NCBI GenBank assembly: GCA_026224775.1
Contig: JAMFRP010000041.1
Span: 1 to 64,000 of the forward strand
Length of the DNA: 64,000 nt
DNA from: Bacteroidota bacterium
Lineage (GTDB): Bacteria > Bacteroidota > Bacteroidia > Sphingobacteriales > Sphingobacteriaceae
Reading direction: 5' to 3'
Position numbers and translations under genes: made by a program. Each line of letters begins with the position of its first letter. Positions within the stretch are counted from its first letter, which is position 1. The notes under the pieces were generated by a model. It was given only the letters and a program-made list of their open reading frames with translations. It was not told the DNA's origin and made no database searches. Of the stretch, positions 8,567-17,164 are shown piece by piece.

Positions 8567-9382
8567 ATGAAACTGATCAGATATGTAATGCTATTGGTTA
8601 TGCTGTTTGTGGTGCAAATAACAATGGCGCAAACCGATAACACATGGAATGGCAAAAAATGCGCGGTTGTATTAACCTATGATGATGCGATTAACGTTGA
8701 TTTAGACAATGTTATTCCTGCGCTTGACTCGTTGGATTTGAAAGCGACATTTTACCTGATCGGTTCATCGCCAGTGGTGAATTTAAGAGTGAACGAATGG
8801 CGGGCCGCAGCAATGCATGGGCACGAATTGGGTAATCATTCTCTTTTTCACCCATGTGATGGTAGCTTGCCGGGGCGTGGGTTTGTAACCGCGGATAACG
8901 ATTTAAGCAAGTACACCGTAACCCGGGCCGTGAACGAAATTAGGGTGAATAATACCTTGCTGAAAGCTATTGATGGTAAGGACCTGAGGACATTCGCTTA
9001 CCCATGTGGGGATCTGACTGCAGGCGGGCAATATTTCTACGACCAACTGGCAAACGAGTTTGCCGGTGCGCGTGGCGTAATGCCGGGACTGCAAACCATA
9101 GATGAGGTAAACCTAACGAATATTGAATGTTATGGCATCAACGGGCAATCTGCCGGGTATATGATTGATTTGGTAAAAAAGGCCATGCAAACACATACAC
9201 TACTTGTTTTCCTTTTTCATGGCGTTGGTGGTGGGCATAGTATAAATGTTTCCCTTAGTGCTCACAGTGCGCTCCTGCATTATCTGGATCAAAATAAGAA
9301 AAACATATGGATAGCGCCTATGGTACAGGTAGCGTCATATATAAAAAGCCATCAAACTGTCGCCTCGGGCAAAACAAAATAG
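8567..9382 (+). CDS. Polysaccharide deacetylase (NodB/CE4 domain), exported
   Basis: 271 residues: signal peptide (MKLIRYVMLLVMLFVVQITMAQ), then a NodB homology domain. Motif 1 is LTYDDA (Asp-Asp pair), motif 2 is HGHELGNHSLFH with the two metal-binding His, and RTFAYPCGD matches the motif 3 region. CE4 enzymes remove N- or O-acetyl groups from chitin, peptidoglycan or xylan. Placement behind an arabinofuranosidase fits removal of acetyl groups from plant hemicellulose, but the substrate cannot be read from sequence. Confidence 0.88.
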   Translation: MKLIRYVMLLVMLFVVQITMAQTDNTWNGKKCAVVLTYDDAINVDLDNVIPALDSLDLKATFYLIGSSPVVNLRVNEWRAAAMHGHELGNHSLFHPCDGSLPGRGFVTADNDLSKYTVTRAVNEIRVNNTLLKAIDGKDLRTFAYPCGDLTAGGQYFYDQLANEFAGARGVMPGLQTIDEVNLTNIECYGINGQSAGYMIDLVKKAMQTHTLLVFLFHGVGGGHSINVSLSAHSALLHYLDQNKKNIWIAPMVQVASYIKSHQTVASGKTK

Positions 9383-9460
9383 ATGTTTTAATTATTATAT
9401 TATTAGCTAATAATAAGGACATAAAATTCTTATATTAGTATATACCAATTATAACATACT

Positions 9461-9913
9461 ATGACTACGCTCGAGAAAATAAAATTTTGGGGTGATCATC
9501 ATAATCCCAAATGGCTGGTGTTTTTTAGAATTGCACTTGGCCTGGCGCTTGTTTGGAAAGGCATCGCGTTTATATTAAATTTAAATGTGCTGGCCGATTT
9601 TCTGCACGATACCGGCTTAACGGAGAGTATAAGCGCTTCGGTATCTATCTCAGTATTAGCGGATCTGATTATCGCGCTGCACCTAATTGGAGGTATTTGT
9701 ATTGCTTTCGGTTTGCGTACCCGCTTGTTCTGCTTGCTTAATTTACCTGTTTTATTAGGAGCTGTATTTTTGATCGACTTAAAACAAAGCGTTTTAAAAC
9801 CCTACTCCGAAATATGGTTATCCATAATAGTGCTTATAGCAATTATTGGATTTCTAATTGAAGGTAACGGGCAAATTGCGGTTGAACACGAGGCGCGGGA
9901 AACAATCAGCTAG
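9461..9913 (+). CDS. DoxX-family membrane protein
   Basis: 150 residues with four hydrophobic helices and the DoxX pattern: an N-terminal FRIALGLALVWKGIAFI helix, a DLIIALHLIGGICIAFGLRTRL segment in the middle and a final helix. DoxX-like proteins are quinone- or redox-linked inner-membrane proteins of varied role. It stands alone after the deacetylase; function unknown beyond family. Confidence 0.75.
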   Translation: MTTLEKIKFWGDHHNPKWLVFFRIALGLALVWKGIAFILNLNVLADFLHDTGLTESISASVSISVLADLIIALHLIGGICIAFGLRTRLFCLLNLPVLLGAVFLIDLKQSVLKPYSEIWLSIIVLIAIIGFLIEGNGQIAVEHEARETIS

Positions 9914-10273
9914 GTTACCGTCTTAAACCCGGTAATTTCCACCCATTTTGCAAGGTCTTTTTCGCAAGAATAGGGCCTTTTTTATGTCCCTAAATTCCAA
10001 CCCATGCTGTACTGTACCACGGTACAAGTGAAACAGGTGGTACACTTGGTACACTTTTCGCCCCAAAAATGCCCGAAATGACACTAAAAAGGTGGTTTTT
10101 AGATTCGTTTTAGAGCGATTTTTGACTTAAAAAGCTTCAATTTAGGCTTGAAAACGATTAAAAAGTGCTGTTTTTTGATTGTTTTTCGCCAATTTTTGAT
10201 GAAAAAATACGTGTTTTTATAGCTTTTGGATTGCGTTTTGGCACAGATTGAAACAGCAGTACATGTCATTTTT

Positions 10274-10444
10274 ACTGGTTTAAGAGTTAGCGCAGCGCTC
10301 TTAAATCAAATTGTAAAATGAAGGACTCCGTCCGGGTAAAGACCGCGATAGCTATTGCACCGTAAAGCTTTTCGTTTCGTACGCCAGACGGAGTCTTTGT
10401 TTTTCATGCCGGGTTTAAGAGTGCGATGCTAACTCTTAAACCAG
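10274..10444. repeat. Nested inverted-repeat element
   Basis: The outer arms begin and end ACTGGTTTAAGAGTTAGC / GCTAACTCTTAAACCAGT; inner arms GACTCCGTC / GACGGAGTC (10324-10332, 10387-10395). Each outer arm is itself an imperfect hairpin (GGTTTAAGAG..CTCTTAAA). The form is that of a REP doublet or a small non-autonomous element. No coding capacity. Confidence 0.75.
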
Positions 10445-10512
10445 TGGGAGATTGAAACAGTTTGAATATGGTAAATGCATAGGTTTTAAATGTGTTAAAC
10501 TAATCTCTCATC

Positions 10513-10616
10513 AACCATTTTGCTTATGGTCGGTGTTTTTACCGCACCATCGTTTGGTTAGCGTAACACAGCAAGTTATTTAGCTATTCTGCAGTGGTGC
10601 GGTGAAAACACCGACC
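10513..10616. repeat. Inverted repeat with left direct repeat of the island
   Basis: Arms of 22 bp (GGTCGGTGTTTTTACCGCAC.. at 10528-10549 and its near-complement at 10595-10616). The first 22 bp (10513-10534) recur exactly at 13998-14019 on the far side of the three-gene island. Half copies with the GGTGAAAACACCGACC core occur near 23690. Confidence 0.8.
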
Positions 10617-10689
10617 ACAGGCTGAATACCATTATTTGTTTACTATCTTAGCAACTAGTCTTTAGTAAACCTTAAAGTTACGCGAAAAC

Positions 10690-11859
10690 ATGAATTTGTT
10701 TGATAATGAAGAAAGTCAAATAGAAAAAGATCCGGCTGATATAAGTGAAGTTGGCTATCCTTTGAAGACGTTTGATCCAAGAGAAATAGACATCACTGTC
10801 GAACAGCAAAATATCGATTTCCTTTTGTATAAAATGGAATATGATCTAGACAAACTAGATGACGATTCTACCTTTGATCCCAACGCGGGAGTTATAGATT
10901 TGAATACCGAGTTTCAACGTTCCAATGACCTTTGGAGCCAAATTCAAATGAGTAGGTTGATAGAATCTATATTGATACGATTCCCTTTACCCGCGTTTTA
11001 TTTCGATACAACAACAAAAAATAAATGGCAAATCATTGATGGTTTACAACGGCTATCTACATTAAGGAGATTTATTATTGATAAAAAAGATCCTTTGAAA
11101 TTAAAAGGACTTGAATTCTTAGATAAAGATAAGTTTGAAGATATAACTTTTGACAAACTTCCTGAGCCGATGCAAAGGACAATACGTAATACACAAGTTA
11201 TTCTAATTCTTATCAGACCTGGAACCCCCAAAGAGGTAAAATATCGCATTTTCGAAAGAGTTAACACCGGGGGGCTAAAGTTAAACAAACAGGAAATCAG
11301 GCATGCTATAAATCAAGGTATCCCATCTAATTATGTCAAAGAACTTGCCGAAAGTAAAGAATTTAAGAAATTGACCCGAATTAATAACCGGAGAATGGAA
11401 GACCGGGAGTTATGTTTACGATATATCGCGTTTAAGTTAAAGACCTATGATCTTTACCAACCTCCAATGTATAATTTTTTAGATTCGGCCATGGAGGACA
11501 TTGGCAAAATTGATACAGTGAAGCGAAAATTATTGAAAAAAGAGTTTATAGCTGGGCTAAATACTATTGAAAAATTGCTTGGCATAAATGCATTTTCGAG
11601 CAAGGTATTTGAGCTGACGACTAAAGTTTCTCAAGTTAATAAAGCAATTTTTGAATGCTTACTGACTTGCATTTCAAATCTGACCGACAAGCAGATGAGT
11701 GACTTAATATTAAAAAAAGAAGAATTCTTGGCGGGTTATGAGAATGTATTACAAAATGTTGATTTCATCGACTCGATTACCTTGCATACATCTGATAAAT
11801 TATCTATAAAAAATAGATTCGATTTAGTAATTGGACTACTAGCAGAGGTGTTGAAATGA
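10690..11859 (+). CDS. DUF262 domain protein (ParB/GmrS-like nuclease fold)
   Basis: 389 residues. The N-terminal half has the DUF262 features: F-Q-R (residues 75-77) after a beta hairpin, then IESILIRFPLPAFYF and the IIDGLQRLSTLRRF motif (D117-R121, the DGQQR element of the ParB/Srx-like fold). The fold occurs in GmrSD-type modification-dependent nucleases and other antiphage proteins, where it binds or hydrolyses NTP or acts as a nuclease. The C-terminal half is helical; I see no HNH (DUF1524) motif, so it is not a full GmrSD. First gene of a three-gene unit, overlapping the next by four bases (ATGA). Confidence 0.85.
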   Translation: MNLFDNEESQIEKDPADISEVGYPLKTFDPREIDITVEQQNIDFLLYKMEYDLDKLDDDSTFDPNAGVIDLNTEFQRSNDLWSQIQMSRLIESILIRFPLPAFYFDTTTKNKWQIIDGLQRLSTLRRFIIDKKDPLKLKGLEFLDKDKFEDITFDKLPEPMQRTIRNTQVILILIRPGTPKEVKYRIFERVNTGGLKLNKQEIRHAINQGIPSNYVKELAESKEFKKLTRINNRRMEDRELCLRYIAFKLKTYDLYQPPMYNFLDSAMEDIGKIDTVKRKLLKKEFIAGLNTIEKLLGINAFSSKVFELTTKVSQVNKAIFECLLTCISNLTDKQMSDLILKKEEFLAGYENVLQNVDFIDSITLHTSDKLSIKNRFDLVIGLLAEVLK

Positions 11860-12989
11860 TAAAAAATATAAAAATTCAGAAATTCAAAACCATTGGTGAT
11901 GAGAGTTTTGATCTTTCAAATTTGAATCTATTTACTGGTTTAAATGGGATGGGAAAATCCACCGTATTTCAATCTTTATTATTGGTTCGGCAATCTTATT
12001 TGAATTCTCCAAGAGGTTATGATAACACAATATTGTTAAATGCGGGGCTAGTCAGACTGGGCTTCGATACGGATGTTTTTGCCCAATATGCCGATGGCGA
12101 AAAGAAAATAGTTTTTGAATTTACTATCGATAATGAAATTGGTAAGTGGGAGATGTCATTGGATGATAAAATAGAACGAACCGACACTATAAAAGCCTTC
12201 AGAACCAGCACAGATCATTTTTTTAATACCAATTTATTTAATGATAACTTCATTTATCTAAGCGCTGATCGGGTTGGCCCTCAACTTTCTTATCTAATGG
12301 GAAGTTTAGAATCTGTTGAAAAAAAAAGGCTCGGTAATAGGGGGGAATTTGCATTACAGTATTTGAGTTTGCTTGCGGATGACGAATTATTTATACCCGA
12401 ACTTAAACATCCAGAATCGAAGTCTTTAGATATTTTGTCGAACATCAACAGTTGGTTGGGTGAAATAAGTCCGGGTGTCAAAATCAACGCAATATCTAAT
12501 TTAGATTTCGAAGCAATGCGTTTATCTATTCAATTTGATTCTGGGCCAGATAACGTTTTTACGAATGAATACCGACCTATAAATGTAGGTTTTGGTTTGA
12601 CATATATTTTGTCAATTATCATCGCTTTGATTACAGCAAAAAAGGATGACATATTAATTTTGGAAAATCCAGAAGCTCATCTTCATCCTAGAGGCCAAAG
12701 TCAAATCGCTAAACTAATATCACTTGCTTGTGGTAATGGTGTTCAATGTTTTATAGAAACCCATAGTGATCACATTATAAATGGAGTGAGGCTTAGTGTC
12801 AAAAATGAAATAATAAACCACGAAAACATCAAAATTTTCTTTTTTGACCGAGAAAAAGGTAACCCTAAGCACACTTCAACTGTCCATAAAATAAAAATTC
12901 AAAAAGATGCTAAACTCACGAAATTTCCGGATGGCTTTTTTGATGAATGGAATAAATCACTTGTTAAATTAGTTTCACCCAAAAAATGA
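11856..12989 (+). CDS. AAA ATPase, RecF/OLD-like with DUF3696-type tail
   Basis: 377 residues. Walker A is GLNGMGKST (28-36), close to the N-terminus as in ABC-type SMC/RecF ATPases. Walker B and the D-loop region are ILILENPEAHLHPRGQ, followed by a switch-type His in FIETHSDHIINGVR. The tail FPDGFFDEWNKSL matches the DUF3696 ending. No TOPRIM nuclease domain follows, unlike full OLD nucleases, so the nuclease would have to be a partner. It is joined by four-base overlaps to the DUF262 gene before and the unknown gene after, which implies one complex or pathway. Confidence 0.88.
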   Translation: MIKNIKIQKFKTIGDESFDLSNLNLFTGLNGMGKSTVFQSLLLVRQSYLNSPRGYDNTILLNAGLVRLGFDTDVFAQYADGEKKIVFEFTIDNEIGKWEMSLDDKIERTDTIKAFRTSTDHFFNTNLFNDNFIYLSADRVGPQLSYLMGSLESVEKKRLGNRGEFALQYLSLLADDELFIPELKHPESKSLDILSNINSWLGEISPGVKINAISNLDFEAMRLSIQFDSGPDNVFTNEYRPINVGFGLTYILSIIIALITAKKDDILILENPEAHLHPRGQSQIAKLISLACGNGVQCFIETHSDHIINGVRLSVKNEIINHENIKIFFFDREKGNPKHTSTVHKIKIQKDAKLTKFPDGFFDEWNKSLVKLVSPKK

Positions 12990-13909
12990 AATTGATTCTA
13001 AACGAATTATCAGTACCTGAAAACATTGATGATTTAAAAGCTCTTGTGAAAGATGTTTTAAATCTGATCATCCAAATCTCTGAAAATAAATTTGACAAGG
13101 AGCAACCGAAGTTTCATATTCATGATTCATTTTTAGCATCCGAATTTGGCAATCAATTTTACACGCATATTTACAGCGATTATGATTTAGATGATTTTAG
13201 TTTATTTAATTCATTTATAGATTGCCCGCCAGTCGAATCTATTATTACTGATTTTGAATCAAGTAAAAAGCCTCTATATAAGGTCACTATATCTTTTAAT
13301 AACCAGGAGCTTGAAGGAATAGGGCTTAAAGCATCTACTTATCACTTAAATACTAGCGCGCTATATAGTTTCAATAGTAATTCTTATTGGAGAGATTCAA
13401 TTTTAAAAACCAAAGCCTACACGAGTGAGGAGCGATTTGATCACAATGAATTAACTAATTTTTCATTACCACGATTATTTTCAATTGGACACCGGAGAAT
13501 GATCAATATTTTTTTAAATAATCAAGGGTGGAAACCGTCAATTACCAAGTTTCCTTTCGCTAAAGAAGCGAGTGATTGTTATAAGGAAAGCTGTAAAACA
13601 GAACTGGACAAGTGTAAGGGAGGGCAAGAAAAGATAGAAATATACAGGCAATTTGGAGAGCTATTTGCTACTATGAATGGCTATACATTTGAAGAGGAAC
13701 TGAGTAAATGGAATACAGACAACGAACACATCAGGGACATTTATTGGGCCGGCAATTCGAATCATAAACGTTTTATAAGCATTGATGTTGAAAATGGAGG
13801 GTTTGAGTTTTGCGACTATGATGGAACCCATTTAGGTGCATTTGGTTGGTTAGGAAATCAAATCTCAAATCCTAAAATAGAAACGCATTCTATTAAACTG
13901 CATAAATAA
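12986..13909 (+). CDS. Unknown protein, third gene of the island
   Basis: 307 residues, no signal peptide, no membrane helix, no family I recognise. Visible points: an HIHDSFLASEFGNQFYTHIYSDYDLDDF segment near residue 45, a small Cys cluster (CYKESCKTELDKC, about 204-216) and a C-terminal segment HKRFISIDVENGGFEFCDYDGTHLG. The last part has the look of a small beta-hairpin module seen at the ends of some toxin-type proteins, but this is only a resemblance. Overlap with the ATPase gene suggests obligate co-expression; it is the best candidate for the effector or specificity factor. Confidence 0.8.
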   Translation: MKLILNELSVPENIDDLKALVKDVLNLIIQISENKFDKEQPKFHIHDSFLASEFGNQFYTHIYSDYDLDDFSLFNSFIDCPPVESIITDFESSKKPLYKVTISFNNQELEGIGLKASTYHLNTSALYSFNSNSYWRDSILKTKAYTSEERFDHNELTNFSLPRLFSIGHRRMINIFLNNQGWKPSITKFPFAKEASDCYKESCKTELDKCKGGQEKIEIYRQFGELFATMNGYTFEEELSKWNTDNEHIRDIYWAGNSNHKRFISIDVENGGFEFCDYDGTHLGAFGWLGNQISNPKIETHSIKLHK

Positions 13910-13997
13910 GATTTTCGTTTCCCCTTCGCTGGCGCACGTGTACCGCGTGTGCTGTCTTCAGCTTTAATCGGAATGCAATTCAAACTCGTACACCCCT

Positions 13998-14019
13998 AAC
14001 CATTTTGCTTATGGTCGGT
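13998..14019 (+). repeat. Right 22-bp direct repeat of the island
   Basis: Exact repeat of 10513-10534 (core CATTTTGCTTATGGTCGGT). Here only the half element is present; the other inverted arm is missing. Confidence 0.85.
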
Positions 14020-14030
14020 CTTTTCCTTCT

Positions 14031-14858
14031 TTACTTATCGTATGTTTTGCCCATGGCATATTCTATACCACCCAAAATATGTTTCAGGTAAAGCGGATCG
14101 GTGTATGATTCGTCAGTATGGCCCAATTCAGTATAAAAAGCCCGGCCGCCATCATAATTATGATACCAGGCCATAGGGTGGTTATCACCCATTTTAGCAG
14201 GCCCGGCATCATAACTCTTTTCATCAATTTTAATCAGCACATGCAAGTCATTTGCCATCCACTTAAAATTGTACCACTCATCTTTTCGTTTCCAGTGCCG
14301 GGGCAAATGCCTGGTAGCTATATTGGTCGAATCTACCACATCCAACACGGCCTCCTGCTGGGATGGATGGGCACTAAAATATGCGCCGGATAGGTTGCCG
14401 TACCACTGCCAGTCGTAACAACAATCGGTAGCGGCGTGAATGCCCACATAGCCGCCACCATGTTCAATGTATTGCACAAACGCATTTTTTTCGTCTTCTG
14501 TAAACAACGCGGAGGCTTTGCCGGTGGTGCTTAAAAAAATAATAGCGGCATACTGTTTTAAGTTAGCCTGTGTGAATTTTGAGGCATCCGATGTGGTATC
14601 AACACCAAACTGATTTTCAAGCCCCAATTTTTGTATGGCAATATTGCCTGCGGCGATACTTTGATGATGATAACCCGCGGTTTTGCTGAATACCAATACT
14701 TTTAACTGCTTATGCAGATCAAGCCGCCCGGAATGAGCGTGAAAATTGATCGCGTGCGAATCATGAGTTGTTGCCACCTTAATAGGCCAGGCGTACAGCA
14801 GGCCACTCCATGTCAGCATAAGCGCAAGTAGTATCGGCCTTAAGTTTTTCTTGTTCAT
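14031..14858 (-). CDS. ThuA-like domain protein, exported
   Basis: 275 residues from the ATG that starts a signal peptide (MNKKNLRPILLALMLTWSGLLYAWPI); an upstream in-frame extension of 17 residues would hide it. The ThuA-like glutamine-amidotransferase fold is seen as VLVFSKTAGYHHQSI, YAAIIFLSTTGKA, GGGYVGIHAATDC and a final PMAWYHNYDGGRAFYTELGH. Family members in Bacteroidota are often exported and linked to sugar metabolism, but the reaction is not established. Single gene, reading towards the island. Confidence 0.85.
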   Translation of the reverse strand: MNKKNLRPILLALMLTWSGLLYAWPIKVATTHDSHAINFHAHSGRLDLHKQLKVLVFSKTAGYHHQSIAAGNIAIQKLGLENQFGVDTTSDASKFTQANLKQYAAIIFLSTTGKASALFTEDEKNAFVQYIEHGGGYVGIHAATDCCYDWQWYGNLSGAYFSAHPSQQEAVLDVVDSTNIATRHLPRHWKRKDEWYNFKWMANDLHVLIKIDEKSYDAGPAKMGDNHPMAWYHNYDGGRAFYTELGHTDESYTDPLYLKHILGGIEYAMGKTYDK

Positions 14859-15149
14859 AAATTGATTCTGGTTATAAACGGTAAGCCGTCGGTTACTGAT
14901 TTTACGCAAATCAATAAAAGACGATTAAAAATTCATTAACAGATGATTAACATCAGATTTGCTAAGTTGTGAAAATTAACAATATTGATGATTTCTCGCT
15001 GGCTTTAAAAATAACCAATTCTTAGCTAAGAAAAATGCAATGCCATAAACAAATATACCCCGCAAGCGTTCACAATAGTAAGATACTCCGTTACACCGTT
15101 TTTTGTATCACATTGCATTTTACACCAATATTAACCTAAATAAAGCTTT

Positions 15150-16364
15150 ATGAACAATTTTAAGCGCATCGGTATAGCCATTGCCGGGGTTGTACTACAA
15201 ATTGCACTGGGTTCGGTATATGCATGGAGCGTGTTCCGGGTACCGCTGGCCAAACAATTTCACTGGACAAACACACAAGTTACTTTAACCTTTACCATTG
15301 CCATAATGGCTTTGGGCTTCGCCTCGTTTTTTGGCGGATTATGGCTTAAAAAAGTCGGCCCGCGGGTTGTTGCCATAACGGGTGGTTTCCTTTATGGGGC
15401 CGGTGTATTCTTAGCCAGCTTTTCCGGTCACGGATTGTGGTGGCTTTATATAAGCTATGGGGTAATTGGCGGTATAGGACTGGGCTTTTCATATATTATT
15501 CCTATTTCAGTTTTGGTAAAATGGTTCCCTGATAAACGCGGATTGATGACCGGAATTGCCGTTGGCGGCTTTGGCATTGGGGCACTAATTACTGCGCCCG
15601 TTGCAACGCGCCTTATTCAAAGTGTGGGTGTTTTACACACATTTGCCTACCTGGGTATAGCCTACATGATTGCAGCTGTAGCAGCCGCGTACTTTATGCA
15701 AAACCCACCCGACGGATGGGTGCCTGTGGGCTGGGATAAAGGTGCTGCCCAAAAAACACAAAAAATCACTGCGGACTTTACGCTGAAGCAGTCCTTAAAA
15801 ACCTGGCAATGGTGGGGCTTATGGCTATTGCTTTTCCTTAACACCACTGCTGGTATTTCCATCATTTCGCAAGAAGCACCAATGTTTCAGGAGTTTGCTA
15901 AAGTAAACGCTATTGTAGCCGCCGGTATGGTGGGAATAGTGAGCATAGGGAATGCGCTTGGACGTGTTTTCTGGGCATGGACATCGGATTTTTTAGGCCG
16001 TAAGGGAACTTTTGCCACAATGTTTATTGTGCAGATTTTACTATTCTGGCTGTTGCCTAATTTTCATACAACCACAAGCATTACCGTATTGGTATTCCTG
16101 ATATTGATGTGCTATGGGGGTGGTTTCGGAACCATGCCTGCCTTCGCCGCCGATTACTTTGGCTCGGCGAATGTTGGCTCAATTTATGGTTTAATATTAA
16201 CCGCCTGGGGCTTTGCAAGTGCATTCGGGCCATTGCTTATCGCCAATTTAAGGCAGTCGAGCGGTTCATTTGCGGGCGGCCTGCATATTATTGCCATACT
16301 AATGGCCGTATCAGTGATATTGCCACTGCTGCTCAAAAAGCCTTCAGCACCAGCCACTCATTAA
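15150..16364 (+). CDS. MFS transporter, OFA (oxalate/formate antiporter) family
   Basis: 404 residues with 12 predicted helices. It starts with the OFA hallmark QIALGSVYAWSVFRVPLAKQF and has GFSYIIPISVLVKWFPDKRGLMTGIAVGGFG after helix 4 and GYGGGFGTMPAFAADYFG-like sequence in the second half (here CYGGGFGTM). OFA proteins exchange small organic anions. Substrate is unknown; many Bacteroidota carry such a gene alone. The next gene downstream is on the other strand, with a hairpin repeat between. Confidence 0.85.
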   Translation: MNNFKRIGIAIAGVVLQIALGSVYAWSVFRVPLAKQFHWTNTQVTLTFTIAIMALGFASFFGGLWLKKVGPRVVAITGGFLYGAGVFLASFSGHGLWWLYISYGVIGGIGLGFSYIIPISVLVKWFPDKRGLMTGIAVGGFGIGALITAPVATRLIQSVGVLHTFAYLGIAYMIAAVAAAYFMQNPPDGWVPVGWDKGAAQKTQKITADFTLKQSLKTWQWWGLWLLLFLNTTAGISIISQEAPMFQEFAKVNAIVAAGMVGIVSIGNALGRVFWAWTSDFLGRKGTFATMFIVQILLFWLLPNFHTTTSITVLVFLILMCYGGGFGTMPAFAADYFGSANVGSIYGLILTAWGFASAFGPLLIANLRQSSGSFAGGLHIIAILMAVSVILPLLLKKPSAPATH

Positions 16365-16383
16365 AATATAGCGTTTTCAGTCC

Positions 16384-16413
16384 CCGCAGGGTCTTCTGAA
16401 AGAGATCCTGCGG
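16384..16413. repeat. Short hairpin repeat between convergent genes
   Basis: CCGCAGG and CCTGCGG arms with a TCTTCTGAAAGAGA-type centre. A very similar copy is at 21477-21507 and a related one at 28268-28291. It may serve as a terminator, though no T-run follows. Confidence 0.65.
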
Positions 16414-16423
16414 AAACAAGGCC

Positions 16424-17164
16424 TCAACTCCATTGGCTTAAAAACTTACCAAAAGGTTCTTTATACTGTTCACCCACCGGGATAGTTATGGTGTCGATTT
16501 GAACGGTGTTCCGGGTAATGGATTTAATTTTATCAAGCGAAACTATAAATGAACGGTGTATACGCATGAAACGTTTCGGGGGTAATTTTTCCTCTAGCGC
16601 TTTAAGGCTGGTAAGTGAAAGTATTGGCTTTTCACTGGTCGTTAACCACACCTTTACATAGTCCTTTAACGATTCTATATAAATAATATCATTTAGCGCT
16701 ATGCGTACCAGGTGATATTCAACCTTTAAAAATAAGTACTCATTTTCAACTGTATTATTTTCCGCTGTTAGTTTGGTGTCGGGGCGGTTAACCAATTCAT
16801 AATAGGCCAGCGCTTTGTTGGCTGCCCGCGAAAACTCTTCGTAATTAAACGGTTTTAACAGGTAATCCAGGGCATCAACTTTATAACCTTCTAAAGCAAA
16901 CTGGTTGTAAGCGGTGGTAAATATTACACGTGGCTTATGGCTATTGCTGTGGTCCAATATACGGGCTAGCTCAATGCCGTTTAAATCCGGCATTTGGATA
17001 TCTAAAAATATCAAATCAATTTTTTGCAGATGCAGATCCTTCAAAGCAGCTATTGAGCTTGAATATTTACCAACCAGGTTTAAAAATGGTGTTTGTTCAA
17101 TAAATGAGCAAACCAAGCCAAGTGCCAGCGGTTCATCATCTACGGCTATGCAATTCAATATCAT
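16424..17164 (-). CDS. LytTR-family response regulator
   Basis: 246 residues: receiver domain (1-120) with the DDE acid pocket (AVDDEP), phosphoacceptor Asp in LIFLDIQMPDLNG, and the Lys switch in DYLLKPF; then a LytTR DNA-binding domain (about 145-246) with YIESLKDYVKVWL and the RIHRSFIVSLDKI motif. It is cotranscribed with, and overlaps by one base (TAATG), the LytS-type kinase upstream, so the pair is a two-component system. Target unknown; the divergent outer-membrane protein gene at 18441 is a candidate. Confidence 0.93.
   Translation of the reverse strand: MILNCIAVDDEPLALGLVCSFIEQTPFLNLVGKYSSSIAALKDLHLQKIDLIFLDIQMPDLNGIELARILDHSNSHKPRVIFTTAYNQFALEGYKVDALDYLLKPFNYEEFSRAANKALAYYELVNRPDTKLTAENNTVENEYLFLKVEYHLVRIALNDIIYIESLKDYVKVWLTTSEKPILSLTSLKALEEKLPPKRFMRIHRSFIVSLDKIKSITRNTVQIDTITIPVGEQYKEPFGKFLSQWS

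Larger units (their letters stand above)
9914..10689. other. 776-bp spacer without genes, repeat-rich
   Basis: No supported ORF. The left part (9914-10270) is AT-rich, with runs such as CGATTTTTGACTTAAAAAG, and shows no clear signal beyond weak hairpins. The right part holds two nested inverted-repeat elements (10274-10444 and 10513-10616). The spacer ends at the start of the DUF262 gene. Confidence 0.7.
10513..14019. mobile_element. AT-rich three-gene island bounded by 22-bp direct repeats
   Basis: The three overlapping genes at 10690-13909 are visibly richer in A/T than the flanks and use more AAA/ATT/TTT codons. The same 22 bp lie on both sides. No integrase or transposase is present, so if mobile it moves by recombination between dispersed repeats or with outside help. 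The gene content (DUF262, AAA ATPase, unknown) resembles defence cassettes. Confidence 0.45.
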
